A DNA stretch of 64,000 bases. Origin: Candidozyma auris (taxonomy: Eukaryota; Ascomycota; Pichiomycetes; Serinales; Metschnikowiaceae). Location of the stretch: NCBI RefSeq assembly GCF_003013715.1, contig NC_072817.1:62001-126000 (forward strand), written 5' to 3'. The notes under the pieces were generated by a model. It was given only the letters and a program-made list of their open reading frames with translations, ran no database searches and was not told the origin of the DNA. Shown piece by piece: positions 37,658 through 47,861 of the stretch (position 1 is its first letter; each line of letters opens with the position of its first letter). The position numbers were made by a program, and so were the translations under genes.

Positions 37658-38983
37658 CTAAATCTCCAAGAGCTCATTAAGTGGGGTTTGGCAAGTCCAG
37701 TATGCTTTTCTATAGCCATAGCTGAGATTCAAAAAGCTTTTAATCAATCTAATTCTCACTTGCAGTCCTTTCAATTGGGTTAGCTGAGTTGACACTTTAT
37801 CCAACTTGTTGATGATCTCTTCCGTCTCTTCAATGCCAAAGAAGTTATTGAGCTCGTTTTCACTGTGTAGCTCTGCCAAAACGACTTTATCGTCTCTGCC
37901 CTTGAGCACTAGTTTAAAAGGCTGAATTTTGATTGTTCTTTTGAATGGTCTCACAAAAAGCATATTAATGTCAGGCAAAATCTCTGAGAGTAAAACAGTT
38001 GTCTCAAATGCTGTGGCATCAGGAATGTTATGCACCGTAAAGGATGCTAATGTCGAGAATGACACCAGATTCACCGTGAAATCTTGCCACTGCAGTCTCT
38101 GAGATGGACCATTAGTCAGAACTTGCAGGTGCTGAGTGAGTTCATCTTCCGATGACGAGCAAGGCTCTTGGATGGCTACACGTTGGCTCTCAACCGGCTG
38201 CTTTTGTGTGAACTGCTGTTGGAAGGTCACTTGTGCTGCAGAGATCTTTCTAGTCTTAGGAGCCTGCGTAAGAAGCTCGTCATCGTGTCTCTTCTTAGAA
38301 GTAGTATAACCACCTTTTTCACTCAGAAAGTCACCGGGTTGCAAGTAAGCATCAATTGGAAAGTTTGGCAATAACCTATTGTACAATCTTTCATCGACAT
38401 GAGCCAAATACCGTGCCATAAAATTGCCAAATCCACAATTCTTGATCCAATTCCTGAATGTAGGCTTATTTAAAGACTCTCGATTGCATACCTCCAAAGT
38501 CGAGATCCACCCTTCCAATTCCCCTCTATACTCCTTGACCCTCATATTAAGAGAGCAAATGACACCTTCTTTGGAGAAGTTGCACTTCATCTCATCTCGT
38601 GGATTGTACTGCTTCATATGTGGAGAGAACTTACACAATTCTGACCAGTATAAATCGACTTTGCTTGCTGGCACCGTGACAGGAAACACTTTCTGCTGCT
38701 CCAAAGCATGAATATCTCCCAAACTAAACGATTCAGGCAATCTTTGCGGTAGTCTGCCGGCAGCATACGCGTTCTTGTCGTTATCAGTGAAGTCTGTCAC
38801 CAACAAGAAACCGAAGTTCCATTCGGGCAATTTGCACAAGGCCAAGCAAACCACTGGAAATGTGGTATACACTAAGCGAGAATCGTTGGCAAGATGCTCC
38901 GGCAGAGGCAATTCTGCGATGCTCTTACACTCGAGCTTGACGGAGGGCATTAATACACCATCAAGTCTTCTATATCTTCGCAC
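37658..38983 (-). CDS. small Cdc13-like telomere-binding protein (probable)
   Basis: A 441-residue protein, or 430 if the ATG at 38950 (MPSVKLECK) is used. Two OB-fold-like regions can be outlined. An N-terminal one spans about residues 40-240 with GFLLVTDFTDND, like the strand-turn seen in telomeric ssDNA-binding domains. A C-terminal one (about 310-400) has ILPDINMLFVRPFKRTIKI. They are joined by a Gln/Ser-rich linker containing SSSEDEL. This matches the half-size Cdc13 of CTG-clade yeasts, which keeps only the DNA-binding and the last OB domain. That family binds the telomeric G-strand with Stn1 and Ten1. I could not match a diagnostic motif, so another OB protein remains possible. The gene is divergent from the helical-repeat gene with only 33 to 66 bp between starts. 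Confidence 0.5.
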   Translation of the reverse strand: MRRYRRLDGVLMPSVKLECKSIAELPLPEHLANDSRLVYTTFPVVCLALCKLPEWNFGFLLVTDFTDNDKNAYAAGRLPQRLPESFSLGDIHALEQQKVFPVTVPASKVDLYWSELCKFSPHMKQYNPRDEMKCNFSKEGVICSLNMRVKEYRGELEGWISTLEVCNRESLNKPTFRNWIKNCGFGNFMARYLAHVDERLYNRLLPNFPIDAYLQPGDFLSEKGGYTTSKKRHDDELLTQAPKTRKISAAQVTFQQQFTQKQPVESQRVAIQEPCSSSEDELTQHLQVLTNGPSQRLQWQDFTVNLVSFSTLASFTVHNIPDATAFETTVLLSEILPDINMLFVRPFKRTIKIQPFKLVLKGRDDKVVLAELHSENELNNFFGIEETEEIINKLDKVSTQLTQLKGLQVRIRLIKSFLNLSYGYRKAYWTCQTPLNELLEI

Positions 38984-39016
38984 TTTGTATCAAGTCGCGT
39001 TCAAGAAGCACCAGAG

Positions 39017-40594
39017 ATGAAAAGTACGTTGACAGTTCAAATGCATTATCCAGGACTCTACTAATCTCCAGAAAAAGCACCAAAGCTCAGCAAGAAGGCT
39101 TTTGGCGCAATTGGCCAGAGCAAGACCAGGATCTCTGAAACAACTGAAGACTTCATGGATGATGGCGCCATTGAAGAAGAGTCCGGAGACCGTTGGCTAG
39201 GTTCAGATTTGGCAAAGGCTTTAAGATTTTACCAGAAAGCATACATCAGTTACAAGAGTGCTGTTGCAACTCCAACTTCGGACAGGGCCCTTTTACTAGA
39301 TGCTCATTATAACGCTGCAAGATTGCTATTTCATGTATTCATCCAGTACAGCAAGACAGATGGAATCGATGTTCACAAGTTGACTAATGTCTGTGAGGTG
39401 CTAACTGGGGACGATAATAGCGTGGTTCAAAACATATCGACAATTGTTGAAGCTCATGAAAGGGCTCTTCAGGTTGAACCTGCAAATCCTCCACTTGATC
39501 TTCAGTATAATGCTGCCTTGGTATACACAGAGGCAATTGAAGAGGCAGATGACGTCAATGAAGATCTTCTTTTGAAAGCTATCAGCCTCTTTCAAGAAGT
39601 GCTACGTAGACAAGTTATGGAGTTTCAGGACTTTCTTCAGTTCATGCTCGAGCCTGAGCGACCCACAAGCTCAGAGGTTCCTTCGGAAGATCAACAGTAC
39701 TCAAGCAGCAAAACAACACAACCTCCTGACATTATTGAGACAATTATATCAGCGTATGGACTAGTTCAAGCCATTCTTGAAAGTGTAACCTCTGCGCCAG
39801 GTCAGCTCGAATATGTTATTTCATTGGTGACTCCTTTTGTACAAGCATTAGAGGAGGTTGCATCAGAGACAACTGAGAAGTACAACGAGCAGAATAATCA
39901 TCAAGAGTTTGTTGCACCTCTTCAGCTCGACCAGATCCACGAGTACCTTGTGGTAAAAACCACATGTCAAGCACTCAGCACAAACTCGTACAAGGACGCT
40001 TGTTCAGCTTTTGAGCAAATTGCTTTAAATATCCCTGAATGGAATATGCTGGCGGCTGACTCCATTGATACTATTCTTGAACGCCATGAAGTGTATCAGA
40101 ATCCACTGAAGGCAGGTGTCGCAGAATACTGGGACGCTTTGACTAGCATGAATAACTTTCTTAAAAAGGCACAGGAGTTACTCAGTGCAAAGCTTCAGGA
40201 GACAAAGACGAAAAACTCCACAAATACTGAGGTTGGATTGGGATCACTCATAGCCCAAATTTGTAAAGTCTTCATCGCCAGGGCCGATGTTGACTTGCAA
40301 CGAAGCCAACTTGAACATGACATAGCAAAGGTGAATAGTACGGTGCTTTTCAATAATGCAAAGGCATTTCTTAAGAGTGCCATCAACATGAGCAAGACAT
40401 CAGGGGGCATCAGAGAAAAAGTTGTTGAGAAAGCACAAAAAGAACGGCGCCGACATGAGGCGTCTTCAAGACTTTGTGTTCTAGAGAGAGACTTCGATGA
40501 AGAAGAGCTTAATCGGACACTTGGAAAGGGCCAATGGGAAAATGACTTTGCAAACTACAGAGACTTGTGGTATTTTCAAAAGTTCTTTCCATGA
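39017..40594 (+). CDS. helical-repeat (TPR-like) protein, 48-nt intron after a 7-nt exon
   Basis: Spliced exons 39017-39023 (ATGAAAA) and 39072-40594 give 509 residues. The intron is only 48 nt: donor GTACGT, branch TACTAAT at 39059-39065, acceptor CAG. An in-frame TAA at 39062-39064 inside the intron shows that the long frame cannot simply extend upstream. Splicing adds a basic start (MKKKAPKLSKKAFGAIGQ) before MDDGAIEEE. The body is helical with tetratricopeptide-like pairs (ALRFYQKAYISYKSA; DLQYNAALVYTEAIEEA), and the C-terminus is charged, ending in DLWYFQKFFP. I do not recognise the family member; a conserved but poorly characterised fungal TPR protein is likely. Without the intron the protein would start at 39155 and lose 30 residues. 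Confidence 0.75.
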
Positions 40595-41376
40595 TCATTG
40601 CATTAATTCATTCAGCTATACATTTGACGCCGTTGGCGTCGCAAGACTATAAAGGGGCCCCGGTAAAGTTATTTGAGAAACATTCGTTAGCATATTCGTC
40701 AGGATGATTAGTGGAAGGCGTCATATCGTGCACAGCAGGACTCGTTAAGTACTTGAGATCTATCAGATGAGATCGCAGGTTCTGTACTATCACGTTGACG
40801 ATGTTGAACTTCAAAACATGAAGTATGAGGGACAACAACCGCATGCCGGCATTCTCTGAAGGGCATCAACTGGAGTAAGGTTTTTCTTAAGTTAGGAAGA
40901 ACGGTAGCAAAATGATTTGTAATACCGTTGAGAAGTGGCGTTCGTGCAGTGCCTGCGCACGTTGTAATGAGAACCCACAAAATGCAGAACTACGAATCCG
41001 GCCCGTGCTATCTAAAATTTACGTCAGAAATTCGTTTTAGACTGAATAACTACTGATATCTGATAGATTCGTTGTCAGCCAAAACTATCAATCTGTTGAT
41101 AGCTAGATCTAGTGGTGCGGCTCATACTATATCTGCGCACAAATCAATGCGCGGTATATAGAGAGGTTGATAGAGAAGACTACGAGTCATCTGAAAGTGA
41201 CCGGGGATTTCAAGTTCTTAAGCTCAAAAATTCAGCATTACTTCAGGACATCCAGTAATCTAAACTTTTCATATTCAAGCCTGTATTATTTTCTCACCCT
41301 TATACATACTCTTTCTATCGTTGTGTAATATATTACTGTATGGCCCACATGGCTAGGGCATAAACTATGTACAAAT
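40595..41376. other. 782-bp convergent intergenic region with possible unassigned transcript
   Basis: Both flanking genes end here, yet the gap is far longer than other convergent gaps in the window (2 to 384 bp). It contains TATATA at 41155-41160 and a perfect inverted repeat CTATCAA-TCTG-TTGATAG at 41085-41102. It also holds short - strand frames (40647-40844 and 40708-40980) with no recognisable product. A non-coding RNA gene is plausible but not shown. Confidence 0.4.
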
Positions 41377-42282
41377 CTATTTCATGAGCTTGTCAAAAGC
41401 AGGGATCAAGGACTGGGCAAGGGCAAAGGAGAACACCAACTTAGGACCGGTAGTTAACAACTTAGGTGTCAAACCCTTGAAGAATGCCGTGATACCCTCA
41501 TTCTTGGCCATCTTTTTCAAAATGGTAAATCCGCTCTCTGGGTTTTCAAAGTTTCTGTTTTGAATTCTAGTCTTGATCACGTCCAACGGAGCAGAAACAA
41601 TCAACGAGGCAGAAGCACCGAAAATAGATGTGATAAAGTTCTGTGTCCATGTGGCCGAGGAGTAATCTTTCAAGCCAAAAATGTATTCTTTGGCGAAAGA
41701 GTTACCACCAAACAAAGCGAAAGAGCCAGGGGCGTTTCTGGCAGCGGTCCAGCCCCAACCCCTGTATAATCCGAAACCTTCGTCAGAGATGATTTTCAAG
41801 AATCCTCTACCTTTGAAAGCCTCAGGGTTTGTCTGTCTCTTAATCTTCAACACATCCAATGGCAACAAGACGACCTCACCAATACCAATCAAAGAGCCTG
41901 CAGTGGCAGATAACAACGCTTTACCGGTCTTTGGTCCGAACAAGGCATCGTACGAGTCCTTAAAGTTCTTGGTCAAAAATTCATTGGCAAAGGGTTGTCC
42001 ACCATACTTGTACACTCTTTGCATGATCTTGTAGACAGCAGCGTAACCCAAGCCGGGAAACAAGGTGAAGAGTCTTGAGCCAAGTGCCTTAGACGCATGC
42101 TCTTTGAAAATGACCGTGTTCAACTGAGAAGCGGACGTGATCTTCGTCTGGTTTGACATAAGTCGCTTGGAGATGGTGTCCACAGGGTGGAAAACACCAA
42201 TTTCGCAGATACCAGCGGCAGCAGAGCCAAGAACCCTGGCAGCGCCACTTTGCTTCTTGTCTGTAGTGGAAGGAGGGGACAT
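41377..42282 (-). CDS. GGC1: mitochondrial GTP/GDP carrier
   Basis: A 301-residue mitochondrial carrier (S. cerevisiae Ggc1: 300). Three carrier signatures are visible: HPVDTISKR, LPLDVLKIKR and APLDVIKTR, each closing an odd-numbered helix of the six. DKKQSGAARVLGSA near the N-terminus and the ending LAQSLIPAFDKL are near identical to Ggc1. It exchanges cytosolic GTP for matrix GDP across the inner membrane; loss disturbs mtDNA and iron balance in S. cerevisiae. The start at 42282 (MSPPSTTDKKQ) is chosen over 42333 by family length. An element core lies 274 bp upstream. Confidence 0.96.
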   Translation of the reverse strand: MSPPSTTDKKQSGAARVLGSAAAGICEIGVFHPVDTISKRLMSNQTKITSASQLNTVIFKEHASKALGSRLFTLFPGLGYAAVYKIMQRVYKYGGQPFANEFLTKNFKDSYDALFGPKTGKALLSATAGSLIGIGEVVLLPLDVLKIKRQTNPEAFKGRGFLKIISDEGFGLYRGWGWTAARNAPGSFALFGGNSFAKEYIFGLKDYSSATWTQNFITSIFGASASLIVSAPLDVIKTRIQNRNFENPESGFTILKKMAKNEGITAFFKGLTPKLLTTGPKLVFSFALAQSLIPAFDKLMK

Positions 42283-43100
42283 CGGTGAAGATTTGGAAGA
42301 GATAGATTTGGAAGAAGTGAATGTGAGGAACAAAATTTTTCTCCCACACCGCGGGTAGATGGGACGGTTACCACAATAGGAAGGACAAGGTCAGTCTGTG
42401 GTGCCAGAAGAGGGTCAGAGAATTCAAGGAATAGAACTCACTTAGATTGGTGAGTGAGGAATTTGTTGATTTTGATGGCAATTTATGTGACTTTTCAACA
42501 TTTATTTGTTTTGGTGGCACATATTGAATACTTTATTTCGGTTCAGCTTTTTCAATTCGCAGCCATGGTAGAAAAGACTAGAAGACGAAGATGAAGACCG
42601 CAGAGTGGAAGAATAAATCATACAATAAATGTACTTTGGAGCAGGAGTGTAGGTATTTGTTCGATTATAGAGCCAATTTACCAGGATTGTTTGGCACCCT
42701 CGGGCCCTTAAGAGACAATTTGAGGTAGTATTCACGGGAAGCAGACAATAGCTGAAACGTTGTATCTATTGGTGTTTGTCAGTTGTTGTGTATCGACGTG
42801 AAGGAAAGACCAGCAACACGTTTACCGCTTTTGACTGCTCTTTGTGGAGGTGTCATACGGTGAAGCATTTATCTTCTGGGCTATACAAAATCTAGTCTCA
42901 ACAAGTAAACTTGAACGAGCACACAAAAATAGACTGCAATTAAGACAGTAGCCAAGCATCAATAAAATCCTCATCAGGCTAATCAATTTATTTCGGTGGC
43001 TGTGGCCCCCCTATGAAGCGTTTGCACCCACTGTTCGTTATCTGCACAATTCTCACCTAGTAGTTGAACTTCATCTTTACCAACTCCTTTCTACTCATCA
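42283..43100. other. 818-bp divergent intergenic region GGC1/PCF11
   Basis: Shared promoter region with one element core at 42556. Short frames overlap the GGC1 5' end only. A variant TTTGCACCCA occurs near 43021. No other feature seen. Confidence 0.45.
42556..42565 (+). promoter_or_regulatory. TTCGCAGCCA element core (GGC1/PCF11)
   Basis: Exact 10-base core in the divergent promoter, 274 bp above GGC1 and 536 bp above PCF11. Confidence 0.5.
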
Positions 43101-44675
43101 ATGTCCTACGACCCGGCCATTGTCGAGGACTATGAGGCCTCCATCAAGGAACTCACGTTCAATTCGAGACCGATTATAGAGACGCTCACGACGATAGCCC
43201 AGGAAAACACCGAGGCTGCGGAAGGTATACTTAATGTCATCACCACAAGAATATACAAGTGCATCCCTGAACAAAAGCTCTTTGCCATGTATCTACTCGA
43301 TTCAATCTGCAAGATAGTTGGGCAGCCGTACAACTTGCTTGTCGGGCCTGAGATCTTCAAGCTATTCTCTCATGTGTATGTTTTGGTGAGCGAAAACACT
43401 AGAGTTAAGTTGATCAAGATGTACGAGCTTTGGAAAGTGACCAGGACGAGAAACTCTGGCGGGCCACTTTTTCCACCGGAGGAACTTGAAAAAATCGGTA
43501 AGTTCTTGATGCACGCTGGGTATAGAAAACAAGAAGTTCCATCGGTGTCGGCAGCTGACCTTATAGCCGACATCGACATGCTTTTGCCCATCATGAAAAA
43601 TAAGCTAGTCAATAATCCCACAGATACATCCCTTAACGATAGATGTAATGCATTACTGGAGCTCAAGCTCATACTACAGAGTCAAGCATTGAAGCAAAAC
43701 GATTTGCTCGGGATAAAAGAAAAGCTCTCTTCCATGAAACAGGCAGAAGTGTATTCGGCCAACTCTGCCCCCAAACTACCCGATAACCTGTTACCTCAAC
43801 AAGTACCAGGGCCAATAGTTCCTGAGCCTGGGATGCCGGGCAAGGCTGAGGCTCTATTTGCTGATCTTCTAGCTTCCGGCCTTGTCAAGATGGAGCAGTC
43901 TCTAAAGCCAGGATCTAAGCCTGTTTACGAACTTGTAATGCCCAAGGAAAAGTATGAGCTATCCAATGCTGGTGACGGCGTTTCGACTACTGCTTTGGAG
44001 CAGCTTTTGATGGATGCAAATAATCCTGGTAGATCCGCCTATGAGCAGGCACAGTTCAAGGAGCTCTTGAAGATTTCGAGGAAGCTCAAAAGCGATGAAG
44101 GTTTCGGTAAGGCTTTGCAAACGTTTGTCAATCACAACAAGCTAGATGTTTCCACCGTACTGCTTTTATACGATGCAAAAGCACTGAAATGTGCTCAATG
44201 CGGTAAACGATTCACAGATGACGAAGCAGGCAATAAAAGAAAACGCATACACTTAGACTGGCATTTCCGTATTAATAAGAAACTGGCTAACGTCAAGACG
44301 AATATTCAATCCAGAAACTGGTACCTTGATGACCTCGAATGGGTTAAATTCAAGGACGAGGATCTTCTTGAATTCGGCGAGTCTACACAGAGCAAGGAAG
44401 CTTCGGAACAGCCAGAACAAGTCGAAGAAGAGAGAGTTTACGTGGTTATTCCATCAAACGAGGATATTACGAACAATGTGTGTACCATTTGCCGTGAAGA
44501 GATCAAACCCACGTACGACGAAAATCTCGGCGAATGGATCTGGGACGGCTGTGTGTACGCAGCAGGAGGCAAGTCACAGAAGAAGATTGTTCACTCTAGT
44601 TGCTTCAAGGAAACAGCGAAGAAAAGAGCCAGCAACGGCGTGGAGGAAAGAAAAATCAAGCGTGAACGAGTATAA
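43101..44675 (+). CDS. PCF11: Pcf11-like cleavage and polyadenylation factor IA subunit
   Basis: A 524-residue protein (yeast Pcf11: 626). Residues 1 to about 135 are a CTD-interacting domain (LLDSICKIVGQPYNLLVG; LIKMYELWK), which binds Ser2-phosphorylated RNA polymerase II CTD. The middle is Pro/Lys-rich. The C-terminal half has a first zinc finger, CAQCGKRF...HLDWHFR, and a second, CTICREEI, followed by the conserved WIWDGCVY that contacts Clp1. Pcf11 ties 3' end cleavage to transcription termination. It has a shorter Gln-rich linker than the S. cerevisiae protein. It is convergent with ADK1 (136 bp). Confidence 0.92.
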   Translation: MSYDPAIVEDYEASIKELTFNSRPIIETLTTIAQENTEAAEGILNVITTRIYKCIPEQKLFAMYLLDSICKIVGQPYNLLVGPEIFKLFSHVYVLVSENTRVKLIKMYELWKVTRTRNSGGPLFPPEELEKIGKFLMHAGYRKQEVPSVSAADLIADIDMLLPIMKNKLVNNPTDTSLNDRCNALLELKLILQSQALKQNDLLGIKEKLSSMKQAEVYSANSAPKLPDNLLPQQVPGPIVPEPGMPGKAEALFADLLASGLVKMEQSLKPGSKPVYELVMPKEKYELSNAGDGVSTTALEQLLMDANNPGRSAYEQAQFKELLKISRKLKSDEGFGKALQTFVNHNKLDVSTVLLLYDAKALKCAQCGKRFTDDEAGNKRKRIHLDWHFRINKKLANVKTNIQSRNWYLDDLEWVKFKDEDLLEFGESTQSKEASEQPEQVEEERVYVVIPSNEDITNNVCTICREEIKPTYDENLGEWIWDGCVYAAGGKSQKKIVHSSCFKETAKKRASNGVEERKIKRERV

Positions 44676-44811
44676 CGATATACAAAATATAAATTACATG
44701 CATGTATACACTTGTGTCGGAATTCGACTGTACAAAGTAATTTTTTATACACAAGTTCTATTCACAATGAGTATGCTAGTCTTTGTGTGGAGCTGTTTCT
44801 ACTAACATCAC

Positions 44812-46523
<1,712 letters not shown>

Positions 46524-47765
46524 ATGAGGCTACTGACGATATACATCCTCGGGAAGCTCCCGTTGGACTTTCTTGTGCTCATTCTTCGCTACCTTTTTTT
46601 TGGTGGCATCAAGCAGCGCAAATACAGAAGGTCGTTGGCAGGACTTCTTAAATTGACGTTATACAAGTCCGCTTTGCTGGTGCCAATTGAAGACAGCAGA
46701 TGGCTTTCTCCATACACAAACGCGTTTCTCCTTCGCAAAGTTATGCCCACGGTGGCACCAGCAATTACTAAGGGATTGCCAGGGTACAGTGAGCAGTATG
46801 ACTCCAACTCGTACTGGCTAGTGAAACAGCCTGATAGGAAGCCCACAGATCCTTTGATCCTTTTCCTCCACGGAGGCGGCTTCTTCCTCCAAACAATGCC
46901 TCAGCAGCTTCGCTCAGTGTTCTCTATGTATCATTTGCTCAATCCTGAAGTTAAGAGAAGGACATCCATCTTGCTTTTGGACTACAAGCTCTGCTCTAAA
47001 GGCCACACGTTCCCCACGCAAATGCTCCAGCTTGACCAGACGTACGACAGACTTGTTCGTGACAACTTCGAGAACATCATTCTCATGGGAGACTCTGCTG
47101 GTGGCAATATGGCCGTCGGTTTCACCCAGTTTTTAAAGGCAAAGAATGTGCCTGTTACATACCCAACTAAGTTAGTTTTGCTCTCGCCATGGATGAAGTT
47201 GGCACCTCTTCCTCACGATATGACTAAGCAGTCGTCTTGGAGGCAGAACGAGGACCAGGACTTGATCCACCACTCGAAATTTGCCGACATCTCTCAATTG
47301 GCCTTGATCATTGGCGAGCAGGATGCCTTCTCGCTTGTCTGGTCGCCAATGGGTAAGCAGCCTCGTTCAAGAGACGACTGGTCGGTTATACCAAATTACT
47401 CTGATCCTAAGCACGACGTTTTTGTGTTGGTTGGTGAGGATGAGAGTTTCCGTGATGATATCTTGGAATGGTGCAAGTACGCCATGGAAGTACCATTCCA
47501 CGGAACACATTCATACGGCACCGAGAAGGGCTACACGGACGAGCAGTACACGTTCAAGCGCCGCAACCAGCCTGGACATGCAAATCTCGACTTATACGTG
47601 GAACCCCAGGGTGTACACGATGCCATCTTGTTCTTCGAGGATACTGTCTACAAGCAGGTCGGAGCTGGTCTCAAGAAGGGCAAGCCCATCACGATTGAAG
47701 ACATTGATTCTGAGAAGTACTTTGGTATCTACCGTTTGGTGAAATTTTTCAATGAGAGGCTCTGA
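46524..47765 (+). CDS. SAY1: HSL-family alpha/beta hydrolase, steryl acetyl hydrolase-like
   Basis: A 413-residue hydrolase of the hormone-sensitive lipase family. A hydrophobic N-terminal segment (residues 3-28) can act as an ER membrane anchor. The oxyanion motif is HGGG (from H116), the nucleophile S191 in GDSAGG, and the likely catalytic His lies in PQGVHDAILFF. Size and layout fit S. cerevisiae Say1 (424), which removes acetyl groups from sterols made by Atf2. An alcohol acetyltransferase-family gene also lies in this window (13831), but the two are far apart. Substrate is inferred. It is convergent with MAE1, 96 bp apart. Confidence 0.65.
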   Translation: MRLLTIYILGKLPLDFLVLILRYLFFGGIKQRKYRRSLAGLLKLTLYKSALLVPIEDSRWLSPYTNAFLLRKVMPTVAPAITKGLPGYSEQYDSNSYWLVKQPDRKPTDPLILFLHGGGFFLQTMPQQLRSVFSMYHLLNPEVKRRTSILLLDYKLCSKGHTFPTQMLQLDQTYDRLVRDNFENIILMGDSAGGNMAVGFTQFLKAKNVPVTYPTKLVLLSPWMKLAPLPHDMTKQSSWRQNEDQDLIHHSKFADISQLALIIGEQDAFSLVWSPMGKQPRSRDDWSVIPNYSDPKHDVFVLVGEDESFRDDILEWCKYAMEVPFHGTHSYGTEKGYTDEQYTFKRRNQPGHANLDLYVEPQGVHDAILFFEDTVYKQVGAGLKKGKPITIEDIDSEKYFGIYRLVKFFNERL

Positions 47766-47861
47766 GGTATTTATAGATGTGAATATGTATATCAAATTTC
47801 AGTTTGCCTGAACTTGACCCCAATTAATAAAAGTAGAAGTGAACGTGAATTGTCAATGCTT

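Noticed and set aside
40647..40980. Two overlapping - strand frames of 65 and 90 codons in the convergent gap
   Set aside because: One reads fairly protein-like, but I recognise no family and see no supporting start or splice signals.
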